The notes beneath the pieces are model-generated. The model ran no database searches. It was not told the origin of the DNA and saw only the letters and a program-made list of their open reading frames with translations. From Profundibacter amoris (lineage in GTDB: Bacteria; Pseudomonadota; Alphaproteobacteria; Rhodobacterales; Rhodobacteraceae): DNA of 64,000 nt. This document shows, piece after piece, positions 27,790 through 36,732 of this stretch; the stretch's first letter is position 1; every line of letters begins with the position of its first letter. Position numbers and translations under genes: made by a program. The stretch lies in contig NZ_CP032125.1 in the NCBI RefSeq assembly GCF_003544895.1, positions 3,052,001 through 3,116,000 on the forward strand. Direction: 5' to 3'.

Positions 27790-27901
27790 GGCAGGTATAA
27801 ACTGCTCTTCTGCTATCAATGATATTCCCAACAAAATTTTGGTCCCCCAAGGATTCTGCGCTAGGGTGGAGAGTGCTCAAATAAAAATCTGGGAGGAACA
27901 A

Positions 27902-29629
27902 ATGAATTTTACAGCAAAACTATTGGGAACAACCCTGCTATCGGCAATCGCATTGGCAAATACCGCAATAGCACAGGAGTTGTCCCGTGTGGCAACAATG
28001 CCCGCAGGTGCAGAAGTCACAGGTCTGTCGGTCAATGGCATGGGCGAGGTATTCCTGAACGCCCAACATGTCGGCGGCAGCAACTACCTGAAGGAAGACG
28101 GACAACCCGCCACCCTGGGTTATCTGGACGGGTTTGACACCGCAAATTATACAGGCGGAAACGTGGATATCGCCCCCGAAGATAATCGCGGAGTGGTCCA
28201 TACCGCAACGGGAGCGTATATCACGTTGGCCAAAGCCGGGGACAAGCTGGGCGATGGCAAAGTATTGGGCGGGGTTTATGATACCTCGGGCAATCTGATG
28301 TATATTTCGAACGCGCCCGATTTTAACGGCTTTATCCCGACCAGCGGCAACACGGCCTATCTTTACACAGGCTGGGAAGGCGCGGGGCGCGATGGTGCCG
28401 GTGCGGTCAGCCGCCTGCCGCTAAAGCGTGTCGATGGCAAATGGCAGGCTGATTTGGCAGGTGGTGCCATGCTGGATGTCAGTTCGATTGACGGGGCGCA
28501 GGTGGTATGTTCGGGCACAGTCACCCCTTGGGGCACGCCGTTGCTGGCCGAAGAAAACTTCTTTTTCAACTCGGCAGTCTGGAACCACCCGAACCAGTAT
28601 GATGACGATGAAAACCCCGGCTACAAGGGTGGCAACGATATTACCTATATCAAGCCCAAGAATATGATGCAGTATCTGGGCCGGATGGCGAACCCGTATC
28701 GCTATGGCTATCTGTTCGAAATCAACAATGCGGCAACGGCCAGCGATTACAGCTTTGTCAAACATTACGCCACTGGCCGTCTTAGCCATGAAACGGCGGC
28801 CATCATGCCGGACGCGCGCACGCTGTATATGAGCGATGATGATTCCGCAAAATACAACGACAAGACTTATAACACCGCTTCGGGCGGGGTGTTGTTCAAG
28901 TTTGTGGCCGATGTGAAAGGTGATCTGGGTGCAGGCACGTTGTATGCCGCCAAACTGACCCAGGATGACACGCCGGACCCGCAAAAGGCCGGATTTGATG
29001 TGGAGTGGGTTGAACTGGCACACGGTAACAATGCGCAGATCGAGGGCTGGATTGCTGAATACGACAATGTCACCACCGATGACTATGTTGAAGGGCAAAC
29101 CAGCTATATCTCGAATGACGACATCATGAACTGGGCCGAGGGCAAAACCGGCAATGATCTGAACGGGGATGGCATAGTTGGATCATATCCCGATGACCGC
29201 CCCGCGTTTCTGGAAAGCCGCCGTGCGGCCGCCGCATTGGGGGCCACAAACGAGTGGGACAAACTGGAAGGCGCGACATCCTTTGGAAACACGGTTTATG
29301 TGGCGGCCTCGGCGCTGTCCTGGACCATGGATAAATCATGGGGTCAGCCCGATTGGGTCACTGGCGAACGTGACGAAACCGACGGCGGTGCAATTGCCCT
29401 GAACAAGGAAGATTGCGGTGGCGTCTATGTGGCCAATACCGGCAGTGATTATAACATCACGCGGCTGGATCCCTATGTGGTTGGCAAAACAATCGAGGAT
29501 GGCAGTTGCGATATGGAACGCCCCGCCAACCCCGACAATATTCTGGCAATGCCGGATGGGTCATTGTTGATAGGCGAAGATGCAGGGCCGAAAAAGCACA
29601 CTCTGGATATGTTGTGGCTGGCGAAGTAA
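27902..29629 (+). CDS. PhoX-like (DUF839) secreted phosphatase family protein
   Basis: 575 residues from ATG 27902 with GGGAGGAAC upstream. Signal peptide at 1-24 (MNFTAKLLGTTLLSAIALAN, cut after AIA). This is a Sec rather than the usual Tat type, as no twin Arg is present. Beta-propeller-like repeats with acidic metal-binding stretches: WNHPNQYDDDENPG, LYMSDDDS, GSYPDDRPAFLE, and a terminal PDGSLLIGEDAG. DUF839 proteins include calcium-iron alkaline phosphatase PhoX, but this group differs, so enzyme activity is unproven. Monocistronic, with a terminator at 29654. Confidence 0.82.
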   Translation: MNFTAKLLGTTLLSAIALANTAIAQELSRVATMPAGAEVTGLSVNGMGEVFLNAQHVGGSNYLKEDGQPATLGYLDGFDTANYTGGNVDIAPEDNRGVVHTATGAYITLAKAGDKLGDGKVLGGVYDTSGNLMYISNAPDFNGFIPTSGNTAYLYTGWEGAGRDGAGAVSRLPLKRVDGKWQADLAGGAMLDVSSIDGAQVVCSGTVTPWGTPLLAEENFFFNSAVWNHPNQYDDDENPGYKGGNDITYIKPKNMMQYLGRMANPYRYGYLFEINNAATASDYSFVKHYATGRLSHETAAIMPDARTLYMSDDDSAKYNDKTYNTASGGVLFKFVADVKGDLGAGTLYAAKLTQDDTPDPQKAGFDVEWVELAHGNNAQIEGWIAEYDNVTTDDYVEGQTSYISNDDIMNWAEGKTGNDLNGDGIVGSYPDDRPAFLESRRAAAALGATNEWDKLEGATSFGNTVYVAASALSWTMDKSWGQPDWVTGERDETDGGAIALNKEDCGGVYVANTGSDYNITRLDPYVVGKTIEDGSCDMERPANPDNILAMPDGSLLIGEDAGPKKHTLDMLWLAK

Positions 29630-29653
29630 CCTAGCCCTACAAGAAAAGAAAAG

Positions 29654-29682
29654 CCCCCCGCTGTTTAGCAGCAGCGGGGTTT
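29654..29682 (+). terminator. Rho-independent terminator after the PhoX-like gene
   Basis: Stem CCCCGCTG and CAGCGGGG around 8 bases, followed by TTT. It lies between the PhoX-like gene and the convergent polysaccharide-export gene. Confidence 0.8.
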
Positions 29683-29703
29683 ATCAATATGGTGCGACAT
29701 GCT

Positions 29704-31044
29704 CTAATTCGAGGCCGCCCCGATACTTGCAGTAATAAGCGATGGCACGATCTGTTTCACGACACGGCCCCAACGCGTAATCGGCTGTTCGGCGATGAAA
29801 ATAATATCGTTTGGCCGCAGTTCCATTTTGGTTGCCAGCAGGAAATTGACCGCATTGCGCGCATCAATATGCCAGGCCGTCACTGCCCCGAAATCCGCCG
29901 GGTTCGGAGATGCCCGCAGGATATAAATCTGCGACGGGTTCGCGAATTCTGTCAGCGCCCCGCCACCGGAATACAGTGCATCGGCAACAGTCGCCTTGCG
30001 CCCGAACGGAAGGGGGAAGCGGTTTTGGTTCTTAACTTCGCCAACCAGATAGACATAGTCGCGATCCACCGCATCCAGTTCTATTCTGGATTTGAAATTC
30101 GAGCGGCTTTCCTCAAGCGACGCCCGCCGAAGCGAGATTTCCGCATTCAATTCGTTCAAAGCAAGAATGCGGGAATTCTGCCGGAATTCTGCCAGTTTGA
30201 TCTGTTCTTCGAAATAAGCCTGCGCCTGGTCCAGTTTGTAATCGGTATCAACGAAAATCCGGTCGCCGTCTTTAAGGCGTATCTGCGTATTCGGCAATGA
30301 TTTCAACGGCATCTGGTATAGCTTGCCATCCCGATACAACCGCAAGATCACGTATTTCCCATCCGGAGCATCAACACCGCCCGCTTTGGCAAGGGCTTCG
30401 TTCAGATATAGCGGCGTCAGGGTTATAGGCTCGATAGCAGGGTTTTTCACCGCACCGCCAACTGAAACCCGCTTTGAATTGAACTCGGCAACTTCCAAAC
30501 TGAAAGTCGGATCAATCTGGTTTTCAACAAGTTGCTGGAACACGATTGTTTCGGCTTCTTCCAAGGTTTTACCAGCCAGAGGAATCCGCCCGACATCGGG
30601 AATGGCAATCGCACCGTCATCCTGAACGGTATACCCCTGCCTGCGGTTTTGCGCCGCCAGCAGCCCTGACAATTCCTCAACGGTTGTGCCTGCCTGACGG
30701 GTCGCAAGCACCAGCACATCACCCACACCAATCCGGTAAGGGCGGTCAGGGATCGAGGGTGGCAGACGTGTCTCAATCGTTGTTGGGCGTGATTGTGGCT
30801 CTAGAGCGGGCTGCGGCAATGCTCCGGCACCCCGCATGCTGCCGCCCGCGCCAGCATTCTGGAAAAACACTGCGGGCAGTTGCTTGGGCCGGTAATTGGA
30901 CTTGTTCGCAATCAGCACAGTTTCCGGATTCAGATTTACGACGCGAACCTTTGTTCCATCCGCCTGTTCCGAGACCGAAGGCGAGATATACGCAACCCCG
31001 CAGCCGGAAAGGAAAAGGCCCAATGCTATCCAGATAGTTTTCAT
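29704..31044 (-). CDS. Outer-membrane polysaccharide export protein (Wza-like)
   Basis: 446 residues. Lipoprotein signal with lipobox LSGC (residues 12-15), then the poly-export domain (PYRIGVGDVLVLATRQ, AIPDVGRIPLAGKTLEEAE) and SLBB-type repeats (VSVGGAVKNPAIEPITLTPLYLNEALAKAGG; YVYLVGEVKNQNRFPLP; then RPNDIIFIAEQP). This makes the outer-membrane channel for capsule or EPS. It is longer than E. coli Wza by an inserted helical segment at about 270-330. It pairs with the Wzc-like kinase at 36733 and lies downstream of the YjbE-like gene with an intervening terminator. Confidence 0.93.
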   Translation of the reverse strand: MKTIWIALGLFLSGCGVAYISPSVSEQADGTKVRVVNLNPETVLIANKSNYRPKQLPAVFFQNAGAGGSMRGAGALPQPALEPQSRPTTIETRLPPSIPDRPYRIGVGDVLVLATRQAGTTVEELSGLLAAQNRRQGYTVQDDGAIAIPDVGRIPLAGKTLEEAETIVFQQLVENQIDPTFSLEVAEFNSKRVSVGGAVKNPAIEPITLTPLYLNEALAKAGGVDAPDGKYVILRLYRDGKLYQMPLKSLPNTQIRLKDGDRIFVDTDYKLDQAQAYFEEQIKLAEFRQNSRILALNELNAEISLRRASLEESRSNFKSRIELDAVDRDYVYLVGEVKNQNRFPLPFGRKATVADALYSGGGALTEFANPSQIYILRASPNPADFGAVTAWHIDARNAVNFLLATKMELRPNDIIFIAEQPITRWGRVVKQIVPSLITASIGAASN

Positions 31045-31135
31045 TTGGTAAATCGCCCAAAGTTCATTTTTCAGAGTTATCGCAAATCTTGCCGTATAAG
31101 GGAATGCCTTGAAAGCAATTTACATCCCTGTAACG

Positions 31136-31165
31136 AAAAGGGGCGAACCTGATGCGGTTCGCCCC
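31136..31165 (-). terminator. Rho-independent terminator downstream of the YjbE-like gene
   Basis: Perfect 10-bp stem, GGGGCGAACC and GGTTCGCCCC around 6 bases, with TTTT on the minus strand. It separates 31214-31444 from the Wza-like gene, which then needs its own promoter in 31045-31135. Confidence 0.9.
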
Positions 31166-31213
31166 GGAAACACTCAGACCACTTCATCATAAGACGTGGT
31201 CATGTGCAGATTT

Positions 31214-31444
31214 TTAGTTCGTTGTTGTGGAAGAGCTGCCACCGCCTGCTGCAGCAGCAACAACCACCAGAGCAAGCAGGCCAAGCACGGCACCGCCACC
31301 CAGGCCACCCATCGAGCCAGCCGGTTCGGGCGCAACCATTGTTTCGCCTTCAATAGCCGGATCGACCAGGCTACCTGCAGATGCAGAAACAACAGAAGTT
31401 ACAGCCAACGCAGCTGCCAAAGAAAGAGTAAGATGAAACCGCAT
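31214..31444 (-). CDS. YjbE/GfcA-like small secreted protein
   Basis: 76 residues from ATG 31444, with a strong GGAGG site. Signal peptide (MRFHLTLSLAAALAVTSVVSASAG), a short acidic stretch, then a Gly/Ala/Val hydrophobic segment and a low-complexity tail GGGSSSTTTN. The layout (signal, small hydrophobic core, Ser/Thr-rich tail) is that of E. coli YjbE and GfcA, first proteins of the YjbEFGH and group 4 capsule operons. The YjbF- and YjbH-like genes just upstream strengthen this. Their exact role in polysaccharide output is not understood. Confidence 0.68.
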   Translation of the reverse strand: MRFHLTLSLAAALAVTSVVSASAGSLVDPAIEGETMVAPEPAGSMGGLGGGAVLGLLALVVVAAAAGGGSSSTTTN

Positions 31445-31566
31445 ATTGGCCTCCATAAAAGTTACACAAGATTAGACATTATCTTGGTTAGTTATTAACA
31501 TAGGCTTGCTTAAGAAAAAACATTTCTTTTTAATGCCCCCCTTAATCTGTGCGAATTAATGCCAAT

Positions 31567-32256
31567 TTATCGCGACAACTGTTGCGAAAAAACATACCCT
31601 ACATCGGGTCCGATCCATTGTTTGCTTTGCCGGATACGATTTCGATTTGATATCCAATAGGTATTCCTGATTTGAAATTCCGGGTTACTACAACTCTCGA
31701 TCACCTTACGTAAGGTAAGCTTTAATTCATATATTTCAATGACTTCGGAACCTTTATTTTTGACGCTACAAACAAAACTGCGCCGAACGGCCTGATCTTC
31801 GCCATCCAGATAATCATAGATACGGACATATGAGCCAGAACCGGACCGGACAGCAGCAAGGGCCTGACCGGTGTCTGCCGCCATCAGGTCGGGCCCAAGT
31901 CCCCGTGTGGCAACAAGCAGCCCACCGCGATAGCCGAGGGTAATTCCATCCGAACTGATCCAGGTCACCACGCCCCTGTTTTCACCAAACGGGCTGAGGG
32001 TTGCATAAGCATTTCTACTGTCGAGACCCACAAACAGGATTGGCGTTCCCGCCTTGTCGATGGCTTCCCTGGTCAGGTGTTTTCTGGGATCGACGGGTTT
32101 CGCTTTTGGCTTTAACGCCCCAACAGCAGATTTAAGGGCCAGAGACAGAATAGTCGGATCGGGTGCGTTAGCCCCGCTTTTTTCCTGCTTTTCACAAGCC
32201 GAGAGAAGCCCAAGGCTCAACATTAGTCCCAGTGTAATAAATAGATTTACCCTCAT
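31567..32256 (-). CDS. YjbF/GfcB-family lipoprotein
   Basis: 229 residues with a lipoprotein signal (LLSAC, Cys about residue 21). The mature part holds GTPILFVGLDSRNAYATLSPFGENRGVVTWISSDGITLGYRGGLLVATRGLGPDLMAAD in segments typical of YjbF/GfcB: the TWIS-dG-x-TL pattern followed by an ATRGLG motif. Outer-membrane lipoprotein linked to polysaccharide secretion. Overlaps the YjbH-like gene by ATGA, so both are one operon. No YjbG-like gene follows. Confidence 0.85.
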   Translation of the reverse strand: MRVNLFITLGLMLSLGLLSACEKQEKSGANAPDPTILSLALKSAVGALKPKAKPVDPRKHLTREAIDKAGTPILFVGLDSRNAYATLSPFGENRGVVTWISSDGITLGYRGGLLVATRGLGPDLMAADTGQALAAVRSGSGSYVRIYDYLDGEDQAVRRSFVCSVKNKGSEVIEIYELKLTLRKVIESCSNPEFQIRNTYWISNRNRIRQSKQWIGPDVGYVFSQQLSR

Positions 32257-34436
32257 CGCCAGAACCGCCCCCAGCGGCTTTTCAAATCGGGATCATGTAG
32301 TTCACGAACCGTTTCATACAGTCTTCCGTTTACATTCAGCCGTGCGCCACCATCGCGGGTTAGCGGGCGAATGGTGGTTACGGCTTTGCGCCGGGTGGGC
32401 TGACCGGTGACCCAGCTGATCGGGATTGTCAGCTTGATCCCCTTGTCAAATGATCCCTCGCCGAAATCTTCGAAGGAAACATTGGTGAATGTGGCAAAGG
32501 CCCCGACCTTCCAGCCATTCCTGAATTCACGATCCAGCGAGATGGTAGCCCCCCAGTCACCCGCCAGATAGCGCCCAACGTCCAGTTGACCGTGAAACCC
32601 GTTGCCAAATGCGTAATAGGCCGAAGCATGGCCGGTAAACACATCGTAATCCTGGAATCCGAACAACTGATCAAAATCGCGCTTTTTGGCATAGTTCACC
32701 TCAAGCCCGAATGCGAGGCGACTGTCGATGGGTTTCCACAATATTTCACTGGACACACCGCCATACATCTTTTCCAGATAACCAACAGTAAACCGGCCAT
32801 ACAGGTTCTTTGCGGGCTGGTAATAGTAATCCAGCGTCAGGTGATCCAGAAGCGGGCCATCCGCCTTGGCATACAGATTTGCATCGGTCCGCACATGTGG
32901 CAGAACCGAGCCAGCCGCCCGACCGGAATCCAGATTTCCGATGATCGGTTGGCGAAGCGCACCTGACAATGACAGCCCGCGGGCAATTTCATATCGTCCC
33001 GACAGTTCGGCGCCAAAATCAGCCCGTAGGGGCTGATCCGGATCGAAAAAGCTGACGTCCATATAAGGGGACAGACCCCATGTCAGGCGTGGATACAGAC
33101 CAGGACGCGATTGCGGGCCCTCGGCTGGCGACGATGGATCTATTTGCGCGCGGGCATAGGACAGCCATGCGCTGTCTGAGGTATTTTCCAGCGTTTCCAT
33201 ATCCGAGCGGCGAACCGTGATTACGCTGGGCACCATACCATTCACGACCGGTTCGATTTTAAACACTTCGACCGAGGCAGGCATGACCTGTGTCAGCAAT
33301 CTGGCAGTACGGCCGATTGCCTGCGGCATGGCCTCGTATCTATTGTTCCGGATTCTGACCCGGGCTGTTGTTCCCGACATTTCCAGCGCTTCCAGTTCCA
33401 TACCTTCGGCGGCCAATAGCTGCGACAGGATGTTTTCGATCCTGGCTGTTCTGGCGTCATCCACAATCCATCCGGTCCCCCAGTCTGCGGGTGATACATT
33501 GCGGGATATTCTGGGTTTGACCGGCACCGGCCCCCGACCAAGGCTTCCTTTGGCAGGCGGGTGTTTCGGGTTGAACCGAAAGCTGGCGCCGACCGAAAAA
33601 ACCGAACCGTACAGATAGGACGCGGACAGATCGACACCTGGACGAAGCCGGTAATTCAAACCGAAATTCACCGGCGAGCGATGCACGAAACGGTCTGCGG
33701 GCAAGCCGCGTGTGCTTTCGGTGACATAGGCATCAGACGAATATTCGAGTTTCAATGTCAGCCGGTCATTCGCGGCCCATGAAACACCCCCGAAAAAGGC
33801 GGCGTCCCCACGAAACCATGCGTTTGTATTTGGCTCCCCTCCCAATCCGGAAAAGCCCGGGCGCGTATAGAAACCCGAATTCAACCGACCAAGCGGATTT
33901 GAGAACCCGTTGTATGATCCCAGCCTGCCCCAACCGATACCGCCGGTAACGGACAGCCGGTCGCCAATGGATTTGGTGGCAACGATATACTCAGCCGAAA
34001 ACAGCCCTGTGCCCATGAAATCCTGCAAGCCAATCGCGATGGCGGGACGATAGCGCCCCTCATCAATCAAACGGTAACGAAAATCAAAGCTGCGGTCCCA
34101 GGTTCGCTCGCCGGTCACACTGAAATTATCCAGTGTTGCATAGCGAAAACTTGCAGACAAACGCGGTGTTAGCTGGAATGTCAGGGTGGCGCGGGCCTGC
34201 CCGTCAAAGGTGGAAAATGTTTGCGCAAGCTCATCATCTTCGGCGCTTTGGGCAGTTGGCATATCTATCAGTCCGGGGGTGCCATAAAGGGAATAGCTGT
34301 ATCCCTGCGACTGGGCATAGGCCGGAAGAATCCAGTATGAACATGCAATGAATACGGCAGACGCCTTGCCAAGCGCCCTCGCCTGCGACTGCTTCGGGAT
34401 CTTTACGTTGTCTTTGCGCGTTCTGGTCAAGGCCAA
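32253..34436 (-). CDS. YjbH/GfcD-family outer-membrane protein
   Basis: 727 residues. Signal-like segment near 27-41 (VFIACSYWILPAYAQ), then YSLYGTPGLIDMPTAQ, the hallmark opening of YjbH proteins, and a long alternation of amphipathic beta strands ending in aromatic residues (for example LTLDYYYQPAKNLYGRFTVGYLEKMYGG), as in outer-membrane barrels. C-terminal half has FGLEVNYAKKRDFDQLFGFQDYDV, also family-typical. Start codon is TTG (34436, or TTG 34430, spacing from GGAG favours either poorly). It is probably the barrel of the YjbEF-H export set. Confidence 0.86.
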   Translation of the reverse strand: MALTRTRKDNVKIPKQSQARALGKASAVFIACSYWILPAYAQSQGYSYSLYGTPGLIDMPTAQSAEDDELAQTFSTFDGQARATLTFQLTPRLSASFRYATLDNFSVTGERTWDRSFDFRYRLIDEGRYRPAIAIGLQDFMGTGLFSAEYIVATKSIGDRLSVTGGIGWGRLGSYNGFSNPLGRLNSGFYTRPGFSGLGGEPNTNAWFRGDAAFFGGVSWAANDRLTLKLEYSSDAYVTESTRGLPADRFVHRSPVNFGLNYRLRPGVDLSASYLYGSVFSVGASFRFNPKHPPAKGSLGRGPVPVKPRISRNVSPADWGTGWIVDDARTARIENILSQLLAAEGMELEALEMSGTTARVRIRNNRYEAMPQAIGRTARLLTQVMPASVEVFKIEPVVNGMVPSVITVRRSDMETLENTSDSAWLSYARAQIDPSSPAEGPQSRPGLYPRLTWGLSPYMDVSFFDPDQPLRADFGAELSGRYEIARGLSLSGALRQPIIGNLDSGRAAGSVLPHVRTDANLYAKADGPLLDHLTLDYYYQPAKNLYGRFTVGYLEKMYGGVSSEILWKPIDSRLAFGLEVNYAKKRDFDQLFGFQDYDVFTGHASAYYAFGNGFHGQLDVGRYLAGDWGATISLDREFRNGWKVGAFATFTNVSFEDFGEGSFDKGIKLTIPISWVTGQPTRRKAVTTIRPLTRDGGARLNVNGRLYETVRELHDPDLKSRWGRFWR

Positions 34437-34576
34437 TCTACTCCGCGTTCACCTGTTGTGACTGACTGTTAAACAGGAACCGTGCTTTTCTCAACTGTCG
34501 TTTGGTTTTTAATCCCGACCTGTGCAACGGCTATCGTTAACAATGCAGACTGATCGGGGGGCACGAACCGGCCCTG

Positions 34577-36457
34577 CTATTGGGCAATTTCCTGTTGATA
34601 GTGATGATATCCCTCGACGCGGGTTGCGATCAGTTGGCGCAACCGGATTTCATCGCCTTCATCAATCGAGGCCCTGATTTCCCGGATCATAGCAGCCACT
34701 TCGATCTGGGACAGCTTCGCCTCTTCGGCCCGCAGGATTTTCGGGTGCGGCGTCAGGCACAGGCTGTCGCTGTCGATCAGCAGTTCCTCGTATAGTTTTT
34801 CACCCGGCCGCAATCCGGTAATTTTGATTTCGATGTCGCCCTGACCGGTTTGCGGATCAAACACATACCGGCCCGACAGGGTGATCAACTGGCGGGCGAT
34901 ATCAATAATCTTGCGGGGTTTGCCCATGTCCAGCACGAAGACGTCCCCGCCTTCGACATAGGCCCCCGCCAGCAACACCAGACGTGCGGCTTCGGGTATT
35001 GTCATGAAATAGCGGGTGACTTCGGGATGGGTCACGGTAACCGGCCCGCCCATTTCAATCTGTTTTTGAAACAACGGCAACACCGAGCCGGACGAGCCTA
35101 AAACATTGCCGAACCTGACCATGGAAAATTTGGTCGCCGAATGGCGGATCTGGATATCCTGCACCACAAGTTCGGCCATCCGTTTGGTGGCCCCCATGAC
35201 ATTCGTGGGCCGCACGGCTTTGTCCGTCGAGACCAGAATGAAACGTTCGATCTGCGCCTGCGCGGCGGCTTCGGCAACGATCTGGGTGCCAAGGACATTG
35301 TTTCGCGCCCCTTCCAGTTCGTTGCTTTCGACAAGCGGGACATGTTTATAAGCAGCGGCATGAACGATGATTTCAACGCCTTCGTCCGCAACAACATTCG
35401 ACACACGCGGTGCATTTGTAACAGAGCCTAGATAGGCAGACACTTCGATTCCGGCGTGATTTGCCTTGGGGCGTAGTTCCTGATCAATCGAATACAGCTG
35501 GAATTCACCCTGTTCGAACAATACAATCCGCGCCGGATTACAGCTGACAAGTTGCCGGCAAAGCTCGGACCCGATTGATCCGCCGGCCCCCGTTACCATC
35601 ACGACACGCCCGGCATATGTTTTGGCAATTTCCGGCGTGTCCAGATCAACTTTGTCGCGCCCCAGCAATTCGTCCGGGGTAACCGGCCGCAGGTCTTCGA
35701 TGATCGCATTACCAGCCATCATATCAACATATGAGGGCAATACATGCACCTCGACACCCAATCCTGTGAGCTTGGAAATGATGTCCTTCTGGCGTTCTTT
35801 TTCGACCGACGGCATAGCAACCAGAATACGCCCGACCCGGTGCTTGTTGATCAGTTTCTCCATATCGGAAGGCGCACAAACAGGTAGCCCTGCAACCATC
35901 AAGCCATGCAAATTTGAATTGTCGTCAATAAATGCGACTGGTCTGGCTTCTTTTGACTGGCGAAGGGCCGACGCCAACTGGATACCGGCGGAACCACCGC
36001 CGTATATCAACACATGCTGCCGCCCCCCTGCGCGATCAGACAAGTACGTGATAACATACAATCCCAATACCCGCATCAGGACCGAAGCAACAAAGAACAG
36101 CATTCCAAAAATCAACGGGACAGAACGCGAGCCGGATAGTTGCAATAAGTAGCTAACAGCCATTGCGGTGACCGAAAGCGATACCGCCGCCAACCCAACC
36201 TGCAACATGGCGCGGGTTTCAAAGGCATTCAGCTTGATCTTTGGAAGATTGAAAAAATAGATAATTGCACCGCCAAATACCGTCATCAGGACGAAAAGCT
36301 CCCACGATTCCATGACCATAGGAAATGGTGTGGCCGTTCCATATCTAAGCGCAAATGCCGTATAAAGAGAGATGGGGATAAGCAGGATGTCTGCTGTCAG
36401 GAACACCATACGTTTCGCAGAGCGAGACATATTCAACAGATTGTCGAGCAAAAACAT
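34577..36457 (-). CDS. Membrane-bound nucleotide-sugar 4,6-dehydratase (CapD/WbpM/PglF-like)
   Basis: 626 residues from ATG 36457, chosen because AAAGG lies 8-12 bases upstream; the open frame to 36514 crosses operator palindromes. Four N-terminal membrane helices, a first Rossmann region (VLIYGGGSAGIQLASAL), then the catalytic SDR domain with VTGAGGSIGSELCRQL and the STDKAVRPTNVMGATKRMAEL active-site stretch (Met in place of Tyr, Met-x3-Lys). These enzymes convert UDP-GlcNAc to the UDP-4-keto-6-deoxy sugar used for QuiNAc, bacillosamine and similar residues. A downstream SDR at 41602 could complete UDP-QuiNAc synthesis (inference). Confidence 0.92.
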   Translation of the reverse strand: MFLLDNLLNMSRSAKRMVFLTADILLIPISLYTAFALRYGTATPFPMVMESWELFVLMTVFGGAIIYFFNLPKIKLNAFETRAMLQVGLAAVSLSVTAMAVSYLLQLSGSRSVPLIFGMLFFVASVLMRVLGLYVITYLSDRAGGRQHVLIYGGGSAGIQLASALRQSKEARPVAFIDDNSNLHGLMVAGLPVCAPSDMEKLINKHRVGRILVAMPSVEKERQKDIISKLTGLGVEVHVLPSYVDMMAGNAIIEDLRPVTPDELLGRDKVDLDTPEIAKTYAGRVVMVTGAGGSIGSELCRQLVSCNPARIVLFEQGEFQLYSIDQELRPKANHAGIEVSAYLGSVTNAPRVSNVVADEGVEIIVHAAAYKHVPLVESNELEGARNNVLGTQIVAEAAAQAQIERFILVSTDKAVRPTNVMGATKRMAELVVQDIQIRHSATKFSMVRFGNVLGSSGSVLPLFQKQIEMGGPVTVTHPEVTRYFMTIPEAARLVLLAGAYVEGGDVFVLDMGKPRKIIDIARQLITLSGRYVFDPQTGQGDIEIKITGLRPGEKLYEELLIDSDSLCLTPHPKILRAEEAKLSQIEVAAMIREIRASIDEGDEIRLRQLIATRVEGYHHYQQEIAQ

Positions 36458-36732
36458 ATACACTACCTTTTCATATGTGCACATATTGCTGTGCACACAT
36501 TGGCCCCACTTCACAAAACCGCCCTACCCCTTACAACTAACCCATTCGATTTAGCTTGAATAGAGAAAAATCTACACAGGCAAGGTAACGAATAGTAAGC
36601 CGCCAAATAACACAGCAAAGTTCAAATGCGACCCTAGGTATATCGCTATGACAGGCATACAGGATTTGTTACATTGACCTTGAATAACAGGTATGCAAAG
36701 CAGTCATCCGGTCCCGGAGTAATGAGCATTTC
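36458..36732. promoter_or_regulatory. Divergent promoter region between the CapD-like and Wzc-like genes
   Basis: 275 bases of AT-rich sequence between two divergent capsule genes, with no credible ORF. It must carry both promoters. Two TGTGCACA palindromes (next entry) are close to the CapD-like start. No clear -35/-10 pair could be assigned by eye. Confidence 0.55.
36476..36497. promoter_or_regulatory. Tandem TGTGCACA palindromes upstream of the CapD-like gene
   Basis: TGTGCACA at 36476-36483 and again at 36490-36497, 14 bases start to start. The first is extended to a 14-bp perfect palindrome, ATATGTGCACATAT. They lie 19-40 bases before the chosen start of 34577-36457. Two equal palindromes with fixed spacing look like a regulator binding site. 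Confidence 0.6.
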
